DNA of 64,000 bases from Massilia niastensis DSM 21313 (GTDB lineage Bacteria; Pseudomonadota; Gammaproteobacteria; Burkholderiales; Burkholderiaceae_D). The notes under the pieces were generated by a model, which was not told the origin of the DNA, searched no databases, and saw only the letters and a program-made list of their open reading frames with translations. Each line of letters begins with the position of its first letter. Position 1 is the stretch's first letter. The stretch lies in the NCBI RefSeq assembly GCF_000382345.1, contig NZ_KB908079.1:62001-126000 (forward strand), given 5' to 3'. Positions 51,317-59,555 of the stretch are shown piece by piece. Both the position numbers and the translations under genes were made by a program.

Positions 51317-51676
51317 ATGGCTTATGTCGACGGTTTTGTCCTTCCCCTGCCCAAGGCCAATCTCGAGGCCTATCGCGAAATGTCCACCAGGTGCGGCCAG
51401 ATCTGGCGCGAACACGGCGCGCTCGAGTTCCGCGAATGCATCGCCGACGATGTCAAACCCGGCAAACTGACCTCGTTCCCCCAAAGCGTCGACCTCAAGG
51501 ACGACGAGATGGTGGTCTTTTCCTGGATCGTCTACGAATCGCGCGCCAAGCGCGACGAAGTCAACGACAAGGTCATGAAGGATCCACGCATGGCCGACAT
51601 GATGCAGCCCGGGGCCATGCCCTTCGACGGCAAGCGCATGGTCTACGGCGGCTTCGAGATGATCATCGACCTGTAG
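51317..51676 (+). CDS. DUF1428 family protein
   Basis: A 119-residue small soluble protein. MAYVDGFVLPLPKANLEAY and VFSWIVYESRAKRDEVN are typical of DUF1428, an alpha-beta ferredoxin-like (dimeric barrel type) fold, related to YciI-type proteins. No activity is established. AAGGAG precedes the ATG. It stands alone, 100 bases after mrcA; a GGACCGGG/CCCGGTCC hairpin (51684-51717) follows the stop and may terminate it. Confidence 0.88.
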   Translation: MAYVDGFVLPLPKANLEAYREMSTRCGQIWREHGALEFRECIADDVKPGKLTSFPQSVDLKDDEMVVFSWIVYESRAKRDEVNDKVMKDPRMADMMQPGAMPFDGKRMVYGGFEMIIDL

Positions 51677-51683
51677 GCGGACC

Positions 51684-51717
51684 GGACCGGGGACCTCGTA
51701 TGGATTGTTCCCGGTCC
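51684..51717 (+). terminator. possible hairpin terminator after DUF1428
   Basis: GGACCGGG (51684-51691) pairs with CCCGGTCC (51710-51717) across an 18-base loop. What follows (ATTGTTATACAAT) is AT-rich without a clean T-run, and contains a -10-like TACAAT (51725-51730) for the next operon. Confidence 0.4.
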
Positions 51718-51759
51718 ATTGTTATACAATCTGGAAACTTTTTTTCCTCCGTTCCAACG

Positions 51760-52797
51760 ATGACGCCTGACCAGCATGCCGACATCGACGCGCTGCGCCG
51801 CCGCATGCTGACAGGCGCGCTGGCCGCCGTCCCTTCCCTGGCCCTGCCTGCGCTGGCGCAGGAAGCGCCGAAGCAGCTGATCGTCGGCGGCCTGCCCGTG
51901 ACCTGCAACCTGACCCTGCCGATCGCCTGCATGGCCAAAACCCGCGTCAACGAGAAGCTCGGCGCCGGTCCCGCGCCCTTCGTGTACGCCAAGTTCAGCG
52001 GCTGGCCGGAGATCAAGGAATCCCTGATGACCGGACGGGTCCAGGCGGCCTACATGCTGGCGCCGCTGGTCATGGACCTGGTCGACAGCCGGATTCCGCT
52101 GAAGGTCGTCTCGCTCGGCCACCGCTCGGGCGCGGTGATCATGGTCCGCACCGATTCCCCGGCGCGCAGCTTTCGCGACCTGCGCGGCAAGAGCATCGCC
52201 ATCCCCAGCCGCTTCGCGGTCGACTTCCTGTTCCTGCGCAAGATGCTGGCGCGCGCCGGCATGTCGCCCAAGGACATCTCGATCGTCGAGATGGCCCCGC
52301 CGGACATGCCCGCCGCGCTGTATGCGCGCGCGGTCGACGCCTATTGCACCGGCGAGCCGTTCGGCGCGGCCGCCCAGCGCGCCGGCTATGCGCGCCCGCT
52401 GGCGATGACGCGCGACGAATGGCGCAACTACATCTGCTGCGTGCTCACCGTGCGCGAAGACCTGATCCGATCGAGCCGCCCCATGGTGCAGGACCTGGTG
52501 AACCACATCCAGGCGGCCGGCCACTGGCTCGACGGGGGCCCGGCGAACCGCGACAAGGCGGCGCTGATCGCCTCCAGCCGCCAGTTCTTCGGCCAGGATC
52601 CGAAGATCATCAAGTTCGTGATGGACAATCCCGAAGACCGCGTGACCTATGGCGACCTGCGCATGATCCGCGCCGAGTTCGACGAACTGATGCAGCTCTC
52701 GCTCGAGGCGCGCACCCTGAAGCGGCCGGTGGCCTACGAGCGCTACGTCGACGAAAGCTTCTACAAGAACGTGAAACCGGTACCGATCCCGCTGTGA
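51760..52797 (+). CDS. ABC transporter substrate-binding protein, NrtA/SsuA-type
   Basis: A 345-residue exported binding protein with a twin-arginine-like signal (LRRRMLTGALAAVPSLALPALAQ). The mature part fits the NitT/TauT-type fold (COG0715-like): GRVQAAYMLAPLVMDL, RGKSIAIPSRFAVDFLFL and the typical YCTGEPFGAAAQ. It is unusually Cys-rich for a periplasmic protein: Cys49 and Cys57 in VTCNLTLPIAC, one in YCTGEP and a Cys pair in NYICCVL. It starts a five-gene operon; its TGA overlaps the GTG of the SCO gene. The ligand is unknown; a metal-chelate or organic ligand is possible from the neighbours. Confidence 0.85.
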   Translation: MTPDQHADIDALRRRMLTGALAAVPSLALPALAQEAPKQLIVGGLPVTCNLTLPIACMAKTRVNEKLGAGPAPFVYAKFSGWPEIKESLMTGRVQAAYMLAPLVMDLVDSRIPLKVVSLGHRSGAVIMVRTDSPARSFRDLRGKSIAIPSRFAVDFLFLRKMLARAGMSPKDISIVEMAPPDMPAALYARAVDAYCTGEPFGAAAQRAGYARPLAMTRDEWRNYICCVLTVREDLIRSSRPMVQDLVNHIQAAGHWLDGGPANRDKAALIASSRQFFGQDPKIIKFVMDNPEDRVTYGDLRMIRAEFDELMQLSLEARTLKRPVAYERYVDESFYKNVKPVPIPL

Positions 52798-53360
52798 AGA
52801 CACTCCTGCTTTCCCTGCTGCTGTGCTGCGGCCTGGCCCAGGCCCAGACCCTCAAGTCCGGCGTCTTCGAGCCGCCCCGCGCCGCGCCCGATATCGCGCT
52901 GCCGGCGTCCACCGGCAAGCCGTTCAGGCTGTCCGGCCTGCGCGGCAAGGTCGTGGTGCTGGAGTTCGGCTATACCCACTGCCCGGCCGTCTGTCCCGTG
53001 TCGCTGGCGGCGCTGGTCCAGGCCCGCACCCTGCTGGGGCCCGCCGCCGCCGAGGTCCAGGTGCTGTTCGTCACGGTCGACCCGGAGCGCGACAGCACCA
53101 GCCGCCTGCGCAGCTACCTGGCGCAGTTCGATCCCGGCTTCATCGGCATCGGCGGCACGCCGGCGCAGATCGCCGCCGTCCTGCGCGACTACGGCATCAG
53201 CGTCGGCAGGCAGGCCGGCGACGGCAAGGCCGGCTACCAGCTGGGGCATTCGTCCTACCTGTACTTCATCGACCGGCGCGGCATGCTGCGCGCGCTGATG
53301 CCGTTCGGACGTCCGGCCGCCGATATCGCGCATGACCTCGCGATCCTGTTGAAGCAGTAG
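52794..53360 (+). CDS. SCO1/SenC-family copper protein
   Basis: A 188-residue thioredoxin-fold protein with a signal peptide (LLLSLLLCCGLAQAQ). Copper-site residues are all present: THCPAVCP (CxxxC) and the distal His in YQLGHSS, plus VDPERDS. SCO proteins deliver Cu to CuA of cytochrome oxidase or act as thiol reductases. The GTG start overlaps the stop of the binding-protein gene (GTGA). It lies inside an ABC-transporter operon, not near cytochrome oxidase genes, which is unusual. Confidence 0.92.
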   Translation: MKTLLLSLLLCCGLAQAQTLKSGVFEPPRAAPDIALPASTGKPFRLSGLRGKVVVLEFGYTHCPAVCPVSLAALVQARTLLGPAAAEVQVLFVTVDPERDSTSRLRSYLAQFDPGFIGIGGTPAQIAAVLRDYGISVGRQAGDGKAGYQLGHSSYLYFIDRRGMLRALMPFGRPAADIAHDLAILLKQ

Positions 53361-53363
53361 CGC

Positions 53364-53837
53364 ATGCGCCCGAATCGCCGCCTCCGGCCCGCCTGGCTGC
53401 TGCTTGCCTGCGCCATCGCCTTCCTCGCGTGGGCGATGTGGGCGCCGCTGCCCGCATCCGACCGCGACCAGCTGTTCGAGATCCCGGAGGGCACCTGGGC
53501 GCGCCGCATGGCGGGCGAGAAGCGCGACATCCTGCCCGCCACCATCCGCCTGACCCTGGGCGTGAAGGACGTGCTCCTGCTGCGCAACAGGGACAGCGTG
53601 CCGCAGGTCTTCGGTCCGGTGCTGATCATGCCGGGCCAGGATTTCCGCCTGCCGTTCGAGACCGTCTCCGAGAACGAATTCAACTGCACCGCCCACAGCA
53701 GCGGCTCGATGAAGGTGATCGTCGACCCGCACCCGGCGCCTGGCCCTGCGCGCCTGCGCTGGCGGCTGGCCGCCTGGTCCGCGGCGCTGCGCCATTCACC
53801 CTGGCCTGATCGAGGAAGCCCCCCTTGGAAAAACTGA
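53364..53837 (+). CDS. membrane-anchored cupredoxin-like protein, one His ligand missing
   Basis: A 157-residue protein with an N-terminal TM or signal segment (WLLLACAIAFLAWAMWA) and a cupredoxin-type strand pattern (about 58-122). The C-terminal ligand loop reads NCTAHSSGSM: Cys108, His111 and Met116 match the C-x2-H-x4-M of plastocyanin-like type 1 copper sites. In the earlier loop (RNRDSVPQVFG) the expected His is Gln81. The site may bind copper differently or have lost it. A basic, Trp/Pro-rich tail (about 125-157) follows. It starts three bases after the SCO stop and overlaps the permease start by 13 bases. Confidence 0.7.
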   Translation: MRPNRRLRPAWLLLACAIAFLAWAMWAPLPASDRDQLFEIPEGTWARRMAGEKRDILPATIRLTLGVKDVLLLRNRDSVPQVFGPVLIMPGQDFRLPFETVSENEFNCTAHSSGSMKVIVDPHPAPGPARLRWRLAAWSAALRHSPWPDRGSPPWKN

Positions 53838-54583
53838 AACGCACCTGGCCCGCCCTGCTGCTCATTGCCGTCCTGGTCGCCGTCTGGCACCTGGCGGTCG
53901 TGCAGACGGCCAGCCTGATCTTCCCCGGTCCGGGCCAGGTCCTGGCGGGCGCCGCCGAACTGGCGCAGGACGGCACCCTGTGGCAGCACATCGGCGCTTC
54001 CCTGATGCGCGTCGCCACCGGCTTCATGCTGGCGGTGATGGTCGCGGTGCCGACCGGCTTGTGGATGGGCCGCGTCGACGCCGTGTACCACACGCTCAAC
54101 CCCCTGTTCCAGATCCTGCGGCCGATCTCTCCGATTGCCTGGATTCCGCTGGCGATCCTGTGGTTCGGGGTCGGCGATGTCGCCCCGGTATTCCTGATCT
54201 TCCTGGCCGCCGTGTTCCCGATGATCGTGCAGACCGCGAATGGCGTGCACACCATCGAACAGCGCTACCTGCACGCCGCCATGAACTTCGGCGTGTCGCG
54301 CCAGAAGATGTTCCACCAGGTGATCGTGCCGGCCGTGCTGCCCGAGATCGTGGTCGGCATGCGCGTCGGCCTCGGCGTCGCCTGGCTGGTGGTGGTGGCG
54401 GCCGAAATGATCGTCCGCAACTCCGGCCTGGGCTACCTGATCATCGACGCGCGCAACGCCGGCAACCGCTACGACCTGGTGGTGGCGAGCATGGTGATCA
54501 TCGGCGTCATCGGGCTGCTGCTGGACGCCGCGATGCGCAGGCTGGAAAGACTCGACTCGGTAAGGTGGCGCTATGGCGGTTAA
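53825..54583 (+). CDS. ABC transporter permease, SsuC/TauC/NrtB-type
   Basis: A 252-residue permease with about six helices. The family EAA loop is FGVSRQKMFHQVIVPAVLPEIVVGMRVGLG, matched here as FGVSRQKMFHQVIVP with the following LPEIVVGMR. The ending MRRLERLDSVRWR is typical. The TTG start at 53825 overlaps the end of the cupredoxin-like gene; the ATPase start overlaps its stop. It forms the membrane channel for the binding protein encoded three genes upstream. Confidence 0.9.
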   Translation: MEKLKRTWPALLLIAVLVAVWHLAVVQTASLIFPGPGQVLAGAAELAQDGTLWQHIGASLMRVATGFMLAVMVAVPTGLWMGRVDAVYHTLNPLFQILRPISPIAWIPLAILWFGVGDVAPVFLIFLAAVFPMIVQTANGVHTIEQRYLHAAMNFGVSRQKMFHQVIVPAVLPEIVVGMRVGLGVAWLVVVAAEMIVRNSGLGYLIIDARNAGNRYDLVVASMVIIGVIGLLLDAAMRRLERLDSVRWRYGG

Positions 54584-55319
54584 AATTGTGATCGATGGGA
54601 TCAGGAAGAGTTTCACGCAGGGCGGCATTGCGCTGCCGGTGGTGGGCGGCGTCAGCCTGGACATCGCCGACGGCGAATTCGTCGCCATCGTCGGCCCGTC
54701 CGGCTGCGGCAAGTCGACCCTGATGCGGATGATCTCAGGCTTCGAGCGGCCGGACGCCGGCAGCGTGCGGATCGACGGCGAACGCTTGACGCGTCCGGGA
54801 CCGCAGGGCATCGTGATCTCGCAGCATGGCTCGGTGTTCCCGTGGCTGACCGTGCAGGAAAACCTGATGTTCGGGCTGAACGCGGGCGAGCGCGCGCAGA
54901 AGGCCAGGCTGGCCGATCACTACGCGGAGATGGTCGGCCTGAAGGGCTTCGAGAACGCCTATCCGCGCGAGCTCTCGGGCGGCATGCTCAAGCGCGTCGA
55001 GATCGCGCGCGCGCTGGTGGTCAAGCCCGAAATCCTCTACATGGACGAACCCTTCTCGGCGCTCGACGCCCTGATGAACCTGCGCATGCGCAACGAACTG
55101 CTGCGCATCCTGCAGGAAGAACGCCACACCGTGGTGCTGATCACCCACGACGTCGAGGAAGCGCTGTACCTGGCCGACCGCATCATGGTGCTGTCGCCGC
55201 GCCCGGCGACGATCCAGGCCAGCTTCCGGGTCGCCCAGGCGCATCCGCGCAAGCTGTCCAGCCCGGAGCTGCAGCAGATGAAGGACGCGATTCTTGCCGA
55301 ACTCGGGCTGACCGCCTAG
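54573..55319 (+). CDS. ABC transporter ATPase, SsuB/TauB/NrtC-type
   Basis: A 248-residue ABC ATPase. Walker A GPSGCGKST, Q-loop ISQHGSVFPWLTV, signature LSGGMLKRVEIARAL, Walker B ILYMDEPFSALD and switch LITHDVEEALYLADR. The His next to the Q-loop Gln is as seen; the class normally has Gln-x. It overlaps the permease by 11 bases and ends the operon. The 166-base gap to the PYP gene has no clear terminator. Confidence 0.92.
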   Translation: MAVKIVIDGIRKSFTQGGIALPVVGGVSLDIADGEFVAIVGPSGCGKSTLMRMISGFERPDAGSVRIDGERLTRPGPQGIVISQHGSVFPWLTVQENLMFGLNAGERAQKARLADHYAEMVGLKGFENAYPRELSGGMLKRVEIARALVVKPEILYMDEPFSALDALMNLRMRNELLRILQEERHTVVLITHDVEEALYLADRIMVLSPRPATIQASFRVAQAHPRKLSSPELQQMKDAILAELGLTA

Positions 55320-55485
55320 GCGCGCAACACCCCGCCCCTGCGCGCCGGCGCCTGTATTGACAGGCCCGGCGCCAGCTCCCTGGCACTGTCACGCCGGCGC
55401 CACGGACAATTGACAGCACGGCGATCGTCATGCAACATCAATTTCCATTCATCAACTGCCGGCCGTAGCGGCCTGCGAACCACCC

Positions 55486-55878
55486 ATGAGCCCCACTTCG
55501 CTGACCTTCGACATGCCCGACCTGGCTGCCCGCCTGGACCAATGCTCGCCCGAGGAGCTCGACCAGCTCGGCTTCGGCGTGATCGGCTTCGACGCCGACA
55601 CCCATGTCCATCGCTACAACGCCTTCGAGTCCCAGGCCGCCGGCCTGTCGCAGCAGCGCGTGGTCGGCCAGCCGCTGTTCACCAACGTGGCGCCGTGCAT
55701 GAACAACTTCATGGTGGCCCAGCGCTTCGAGGACGCCGCCGCGGACGGCGGCACGCTCGACGACACCATCGACTACGTGCTGACCCTGCGCATGCGCCCG
55801 GTCAAGGTGGCCCTGCGCCTGCTGGCCGGCCCTGGCCGCGCCAACCGCTACGTGCTGGTCCAGCGGCAGCCGCGGTGA
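55486..55878 (+). CDS. photoactive yellow protein (PYP) homologue
   Basis: A 130-residue single PAS domain that aligns along its length with PYP. Key chromophore-pocket residues, in PYP numbering, are kept: Tyr42 (here Tyr44), Glu46 (Glu48) in RYNAFESQ, the chromophore-binding Cys69 (Cys71) in NVAPCMNNF, Tyr94 (Tyr97) and Met100 (Met103). Thr50 is Ala52 and Arg52 is Leu54. In PYP, p-coumaric acid is thioester-linked to this Cys and drives a blue-light photocycle. No tyrosine ammonia lyase or CoA ligase gene is in the window. Its TGA overlaps the GTG of the diguanylate cyclase gene, so output is probably c-di-GMP. Confidence 0.82.
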   Translation: MSPTSLTFDMPDLAARLDQCSPEELDQLGFGVIGFDADTHVHRYNAFESQAAGLSQQRVVGQPLFTNVAPCMNNFMVAQRFEDAAADGGTLDDTIDYVLTLRMRPVKVALRLLAGPGRANRYVLVQRQPR

Positions 55879-57221
55879 ACCGCGACGCCGCACAACTGCA
55901 CGCCGAACACGAGGCGCTGATCCAGTTCCTGTACCTGGCCCCGATCGGACTGGTGCAGGCCGACATCGACGGCGCGATCTCGATGCTGAACCCGATCGCG
56001 GCCCAGCTCCTGATGCCGCTCTCGCGCGACGGCGGGCTGGACAACCTGTTCCAGGCCCTCGAAAGCGTCGCACCCGACCTGCGCAACCTGTGCGCACGCT
56101 ACGGCCATGCGAGCGGCAAGGTCTGCGACGGCCTGCACGTGCACCTGAACGCGGGCGGCGCCGGGCGCAGGATCCCGCAGATCCTGTCGGTGACCCTGCT
56201 CAAGCTGGACGCCGGCCGCCTGATGGCGGTGATCGGCGACATCACCGAGCAGGTACGGCGCGAGCGCCAGCTGCGCCAGAGCGACGCCTGGCTCAACGCC
56301 ATCCTGGCCGGCATCACCGACTATGCGCTCGCGGGCCTCGACGCCCAGGGCCGCATCGTCGACTGGAACGCCAGCATCGGGCGCGTGACCGGTTTCGGCG
56401 CGGACGCGGCCGGCCAGCCCTACTCGATCTTCTATCCGGACGACGCCATGACGCCGGAGCACCTGCTGGACCGCCTGCGCGAGGCCGACGACAACGGCTG
56501 GACCCTCGACGAGGGCCGCCGCCGGCGCGCCGACGGCAGCTATTTCTGGGGCAGCGCGATGATCGCGCCCCTGCCCGACCGCGATCCCCTGCCCGGCCAC
56601 GAGGCCGCGGGCGCGGCCTATTGCCTGATCCTGCGCGACATCAGCGACAAGCGCGAGGCCAGCGAGCGCCGCCGCCGCGAGACCTTCGGCGACTACCTCA
56701 CCGGCCTGGCCAACCGGCGCGCCTTCTTCGAGGCCGCCGAACAGGAGCTGGCGCGCAGCCGGGCCGCACCCCGGCCCACCGCGGTGATCGTCATCGACGC
56801 CGACCATTTCAAGGCCATCAACGACCGCCATGGCCACCCGGGCGGCGACGCCGTTCTCCAGCACCTGGCCGCCATCCTGGGCGACACCTTCCGCGCGGTG
56901 GACGTGGTGGCGCGCATCGGCGGCGAGGAATTCGCCGTGCTGCTGCCCTCCACCGACCTGGCGCGCGCCGCCGTCGTGGCCGAGCGCCTGCGCGCCGCCG
57001 TCGCCTCGCAGCCGGCCCGCTTCGACGGCGCCAGGATCGGCTACACGGTCAGCGCCGGCGTCGCCGCAGCGAGCGACGGCGCGCTCGGCGTCGACGTCCT
57101 GCTCAAGCACGCCGACCAGGCGCTGTACGCGGCCAAGCGCGCCGGCCGCAACCGGGTCGAACGCTGGCGCCCCGAGCTGGCGCCTGCAGCAACCGAGGCG
57201 GGCCCCTTCGATGCTGCCTGA
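55875..57221 (+). CDS. diguanylate cyclase, PAS-PAS-GGDEF
   Basis: A 448-residue soluble protein. The N-terminal PAS-like domain (about 10-125; QFLYLAPIGLVQADIDGAIS, LNPIAAQLLMPLS) is followed by a PAS/PAC domain (about 140-270; TDYALAGLDAQGRIVDWN) and a GGDEF domain (about 285-435). The active site is GGEEF with the expected DADHFKAIND and GHPGGD; an RxxD inhibitory site (RAVD) lies five residues before GGEEF. It should make c-di-GMP with product inhibition. The GTG start at 55875 overlaps the PYP stop, and its stop overlaps the next gene by 11 bases. Confidence 0.92.
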   Translation: MNRDAAQLHAEHEALIQFLYLAPIGLVQADIDGAISMLNPIAAQLLMPLSRDGGLDNLFQALESVAPDLRNLCARYGHASGKVCDGLHVHLNAGGAGRRIPQILSVTLLKLDAGRLMAVIGDITEQVRRERQLRQSDAWLNAILAGITDYALAGLDAQGRIVDWNASIGRVTGFGADAAGQPYSIFYPDDAMTPEHLLDRLREADDNGWTLDEGRRRRADGSYFWGSAMIAPLPDRDPLPGHEAAGAAYCLILRDISDKREASERRRRETFGDYLTGLANRRAFFEAAEQELARSRAAPRPTAVIVIDADHFKAINDRHGHPGGDAVLQHLAAILGDTFRAVDVVARIGGEEFAVLLPSTDLARAAVVAERLRAAVASQPARFDGARIGYTVSAGVAAASDGALGVDVLLKHADQALYAAKRAGRNRVERWRPELAPAATEAGPFDAA

Positions 57222-58965
57222 TCCAGCCGACGCCTACGAGGCGCTGATGCAGTTCCTTTACCGCGCGCCGATCGGGCTGGTCGAGACCACGCTCGACGGG
57301 ACCGTGGAGATGCTCAATCCGATGGCCTCCAGCCTCCTGATGCCGCTCGCCGCCGGCACCGGACTGGACAACCTGTTCGCGGTGCTGGCGCCGCTGGCGC
57401 CCGGCCTGTCCCGCACCGTCGCGGCCTACACCGATCCGTCCGGCGTCGTCTGCGAGGGCCTGCGCCTGCCGCTGGGGGCCGCGCACACGGCCCCGGGCGC
57501 GCCCCAGGTGCTGTCGCTGAACCTGATGAAGATCGACGCCGGGCGCCTGATGGCGGTGGTGAGCGATGCCACGCACGAGGTGCAGCGCGAGCAGGAAACC
57601 CTGTCGCGCCGCCTGCGCAGCGCCGCCCGCACCGACGCGCTGACCGGCATGCCGAACCGCGAGGCGGTGCGCGAGGAATTGCGGCGCCTCCTGTTCCAGC
57701 CGGATGCGGAGCGGCGCTTCGCCGTGCTGTTCCTGAATTGCGACCGCTTCCGCCAGGTCAACGACGCCTTCGGCCAGGCGGCCGGCGACCAGCTGCTGGT
57801 GCACATGGCGGACCGCATCCGCGGCGCCCTGCGTCCGCCGAACGACCGCATCGACCTGCAGGCCCGCGGCGGCCAGCTGGCGGCGCGCGTGGGCGGCGAC
57901 GAATTCGTCATCGTCCTGGACGGCATGCGTGCGCGCGCCGACGCCGAAAGCGTCGCCACCCGCCTGCTGGACGCGCTCGCGCGTCCCTACCAGATCCCCG
58001 GCCACGAGATCGTGTGCAGCGCCAGCCTGGGGCTGGCCTGGGGCGCCAACGCCGCGTCGAGCCCGGACGAGGTGCTGCGCGACGCCGGCATCGCGATGGT
58101 GGAAGCCAAGCGCGCCGGCGGCGGCCGCCAGCTGGTGTTCGAGCCGGCGATGCACGAACGCGCCGCGCGCCGCGCCGACATCGAGGCCGAGCTGCGCCTG
58201 GCGATCGCCGAGGAACAGCTGTTCGTGGTCTACCAGCCGGTGGTCGAACTGCGGCCGGACGGCGGTACCGACCATGCGGCCGCGGTCGAAGCCCTGGTGC
58301 GCTGGCGCCATCCGGTGCGCGGCATCGTGCCGCCGATCGACTTCATCGGGGTGGCCGAGGAATGCGGCCTGATCGGAGCGGTCGGCGACTTCGTGCTGGA
58401 ACGCGCCTGCCGCGACTTCATCGACTGGCAGGGCCGGCTCGGGGCGCGGGCGCCGCGCCTGATGGCGGTCAACCTGTCGCGCGCCCAGCTCGGCCAGCCC
58501 GGCTGGCTGGCCACCGTGCGGCGCGTGCTGGAGGCCACCGGCATCCAGCCCGCCCAGCTCCAGCTCGAAGTCACCGAAAGCCTGGCGGCCCAGGACCAGG
58601 GCATCCAGCAGCGCCTGCACGACCTGAAGGCGCTCGGGATCAAGCTCGCGCTGGACGACTTCGGCACCGGCTATTCGTCGCTCTCGAGCCTGCACCTGCT
58701 GCCGGTCGATACCGTCAAGATCGACCGCTCCTTCGTCTGCCAGGCCGATACCAGCCACCACCACCGGGTGCTGATCGAGGCCACCGTCAAGGTGGCGCAG
58801 AGCCTGGGCATGCGCACCGTGGCCGAAGGCATCGAGACCGCCTCGCAGGCCGAGGTCGTGCGCAGCCAGCACTGCGACAAGGCCCAGGGCTATTTCTACA
58901 GCCGTCCGCTGCCCGCGCCGGAGCTGCTGGCATGGCTGGATGACCGCGGGGCGCTGGCGGCCTGA
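57211..58965 (+). CDS. PAS-GGDEF-EAL c-di-GMP signalling protein
   Basis: A 584-residue protein. The N-terminal PAS (YEALMQFLYRAPIGLVETTL, LNPMASSLLMPLA) is a clear paralogue of the first domain of the protein upstream. GGDEF domain: GGDEF is intact, but the usual GH in NDxxGH is GQ (NDAFGQAAGD). EAL domain: EALVRWRHP, NLSRAQL, LALDDFGTGYSS, VKIDRSF and EGIET are all present, so phosphodiesterase activity is expected. It may pair with the cyclase to set local c-di-GMP. It ends the PYP operon. Confidence 0.92.
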   Translation: MLPDPADAYEALMQFLYRAPIGLVETTLDGTVEMLNPMASSLLMPLAAGTGLDNLFAVLAPLAPGLSRTVAAYTDPSGVVCEGLRLPLGAAHTAPGAPQVLSLNLMKIDAGRLMAVVSDATHEVQREQETLSRRLRSAARTDALTGMPNREAVREELRRLLFQPDAERRFAVLFLNCDRFRQVNDAFGQAAGDQLLVHMADRIRGALRPPNDRIDLQARGGQLAARVGGDEFVIVLDGMRARADAESVATRLLDALARPYQIPGHEIVCSASLGLAWGANAASSPDEVLRDAGIAMVEAKRAGGGRQLVFEPAMHERAARRADIEAELRLAIAEEQLFVVYQPVVELRPDGGTDHAAAVEALVRWRHPVRGIVPPIDFIGVAEECGLIGAVGDFVLERACRDFIDWQGRLGARAPRLMAVNLSRAQLGQPGWLATVRRVLEATGIQPAQLQLEVTESLAAQDQGIQQRLHDLKALGIKLALDDFGTGYSSLSSLHLLPVDTVKIDRSFVCQADTSHHHRVLIEATVKVAQSLGMRTVAEGIETASQAEVVRSQHCDKAQGYFYSRPLPAPELLAWLDDRGALAA

Positions 58966-58974
58966 CGAGTACGT

Positions 58975-59500
58975 CGGGCCACTCCTACATGAGTTGGCGA
59001 CACTCTCCTATTTTCGTGCGGGCTGCCGCGCTTACATGATGGGACCACCTCACACCCCCAAGGAGAATGACATGAACACCAACATCCAAGGCGTCCTGCT
59101 GGCAGGCCTGATGGCGATGGCGCTGGCCGCATGCAAATCGACCGAACCCAGTGCCGACGGCATGAGCGGCATGAGCGGCGCGAGCGGCATGAGCGGCGCG
59201 GGCGCGTCGAGCGCCACCCCCGGCACCGCGGGCTCCGCGATGGAATCGCAGGGCACCAGCTCGGGCACCACCGGCAATACCGGCACCAGCGGCACGACCA
59301 GCGGCGCCACCGGCACCACCGGCACGACCGGCACCACCGGTACCACCGACGCCACCGGCACCGGCACCGGCCGCTAAGCGCTGCGCCAGCGGCGGTCCCG
59401 CGCGGCCGCCGTTTCCCAAGGCCGGAAGGCCGGGATCTCATGTCTTCCTGATCAGTATGTGGGCCCTCTCCTACATACCCTATCGATTTGTTCCTATTTC
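58975..59500 (+). repeat. similar promoter-region segments before both lipoproteins
   Basis: GTCGGGCCACTCCTACATGA (about 58973-58992) and GTGGGCCCTCTCCTACATAC (about 59459-59478) share most positions, including the CTCCTACAT core, and each is followed within about 25-40 bases by TCCTATTT and then the lipoprotein start. The duplicated unit therefore seems to include the promoter as well as the gene. The shared core is a candidate regulator-binding site. Confidence 0.55.
59072..59377 (+). CDS. small low-complexity lipoprotein, first of tandem pair
   Basis: A 101-residue lipoprotein: signal GVLLAGLMAMALAACKS with a lipobox ending at Cys21, then a mature part made almost only of Ser, Thr, Gly, Ala and Met (MSGMSGASGMSG, then repeated GTTGTT). 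AAGGAG precedes the ATG. It is a paralogue of the next gene and its upstream region shares an element (see the 59.46 kb repeat). No fold or function recognised; such proteins may be intrinsically disordered surface or envelope spacers. Confidence 0.8.
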   Translation: MNTNIQGVLLAGLMAMALAACKSTEPSADGMSGMSGASGMSGAGASSATPGTAGSAMESQGTSSGTTGNTGTSGTTSGATGTTGTTGTTGTTDATGTGTGR

Positions 59501-59555
59501 ATGCGCACGAGTGGGTCCGCATGATGTCAATACCAAATAACTCAAGGAGAAAGCG

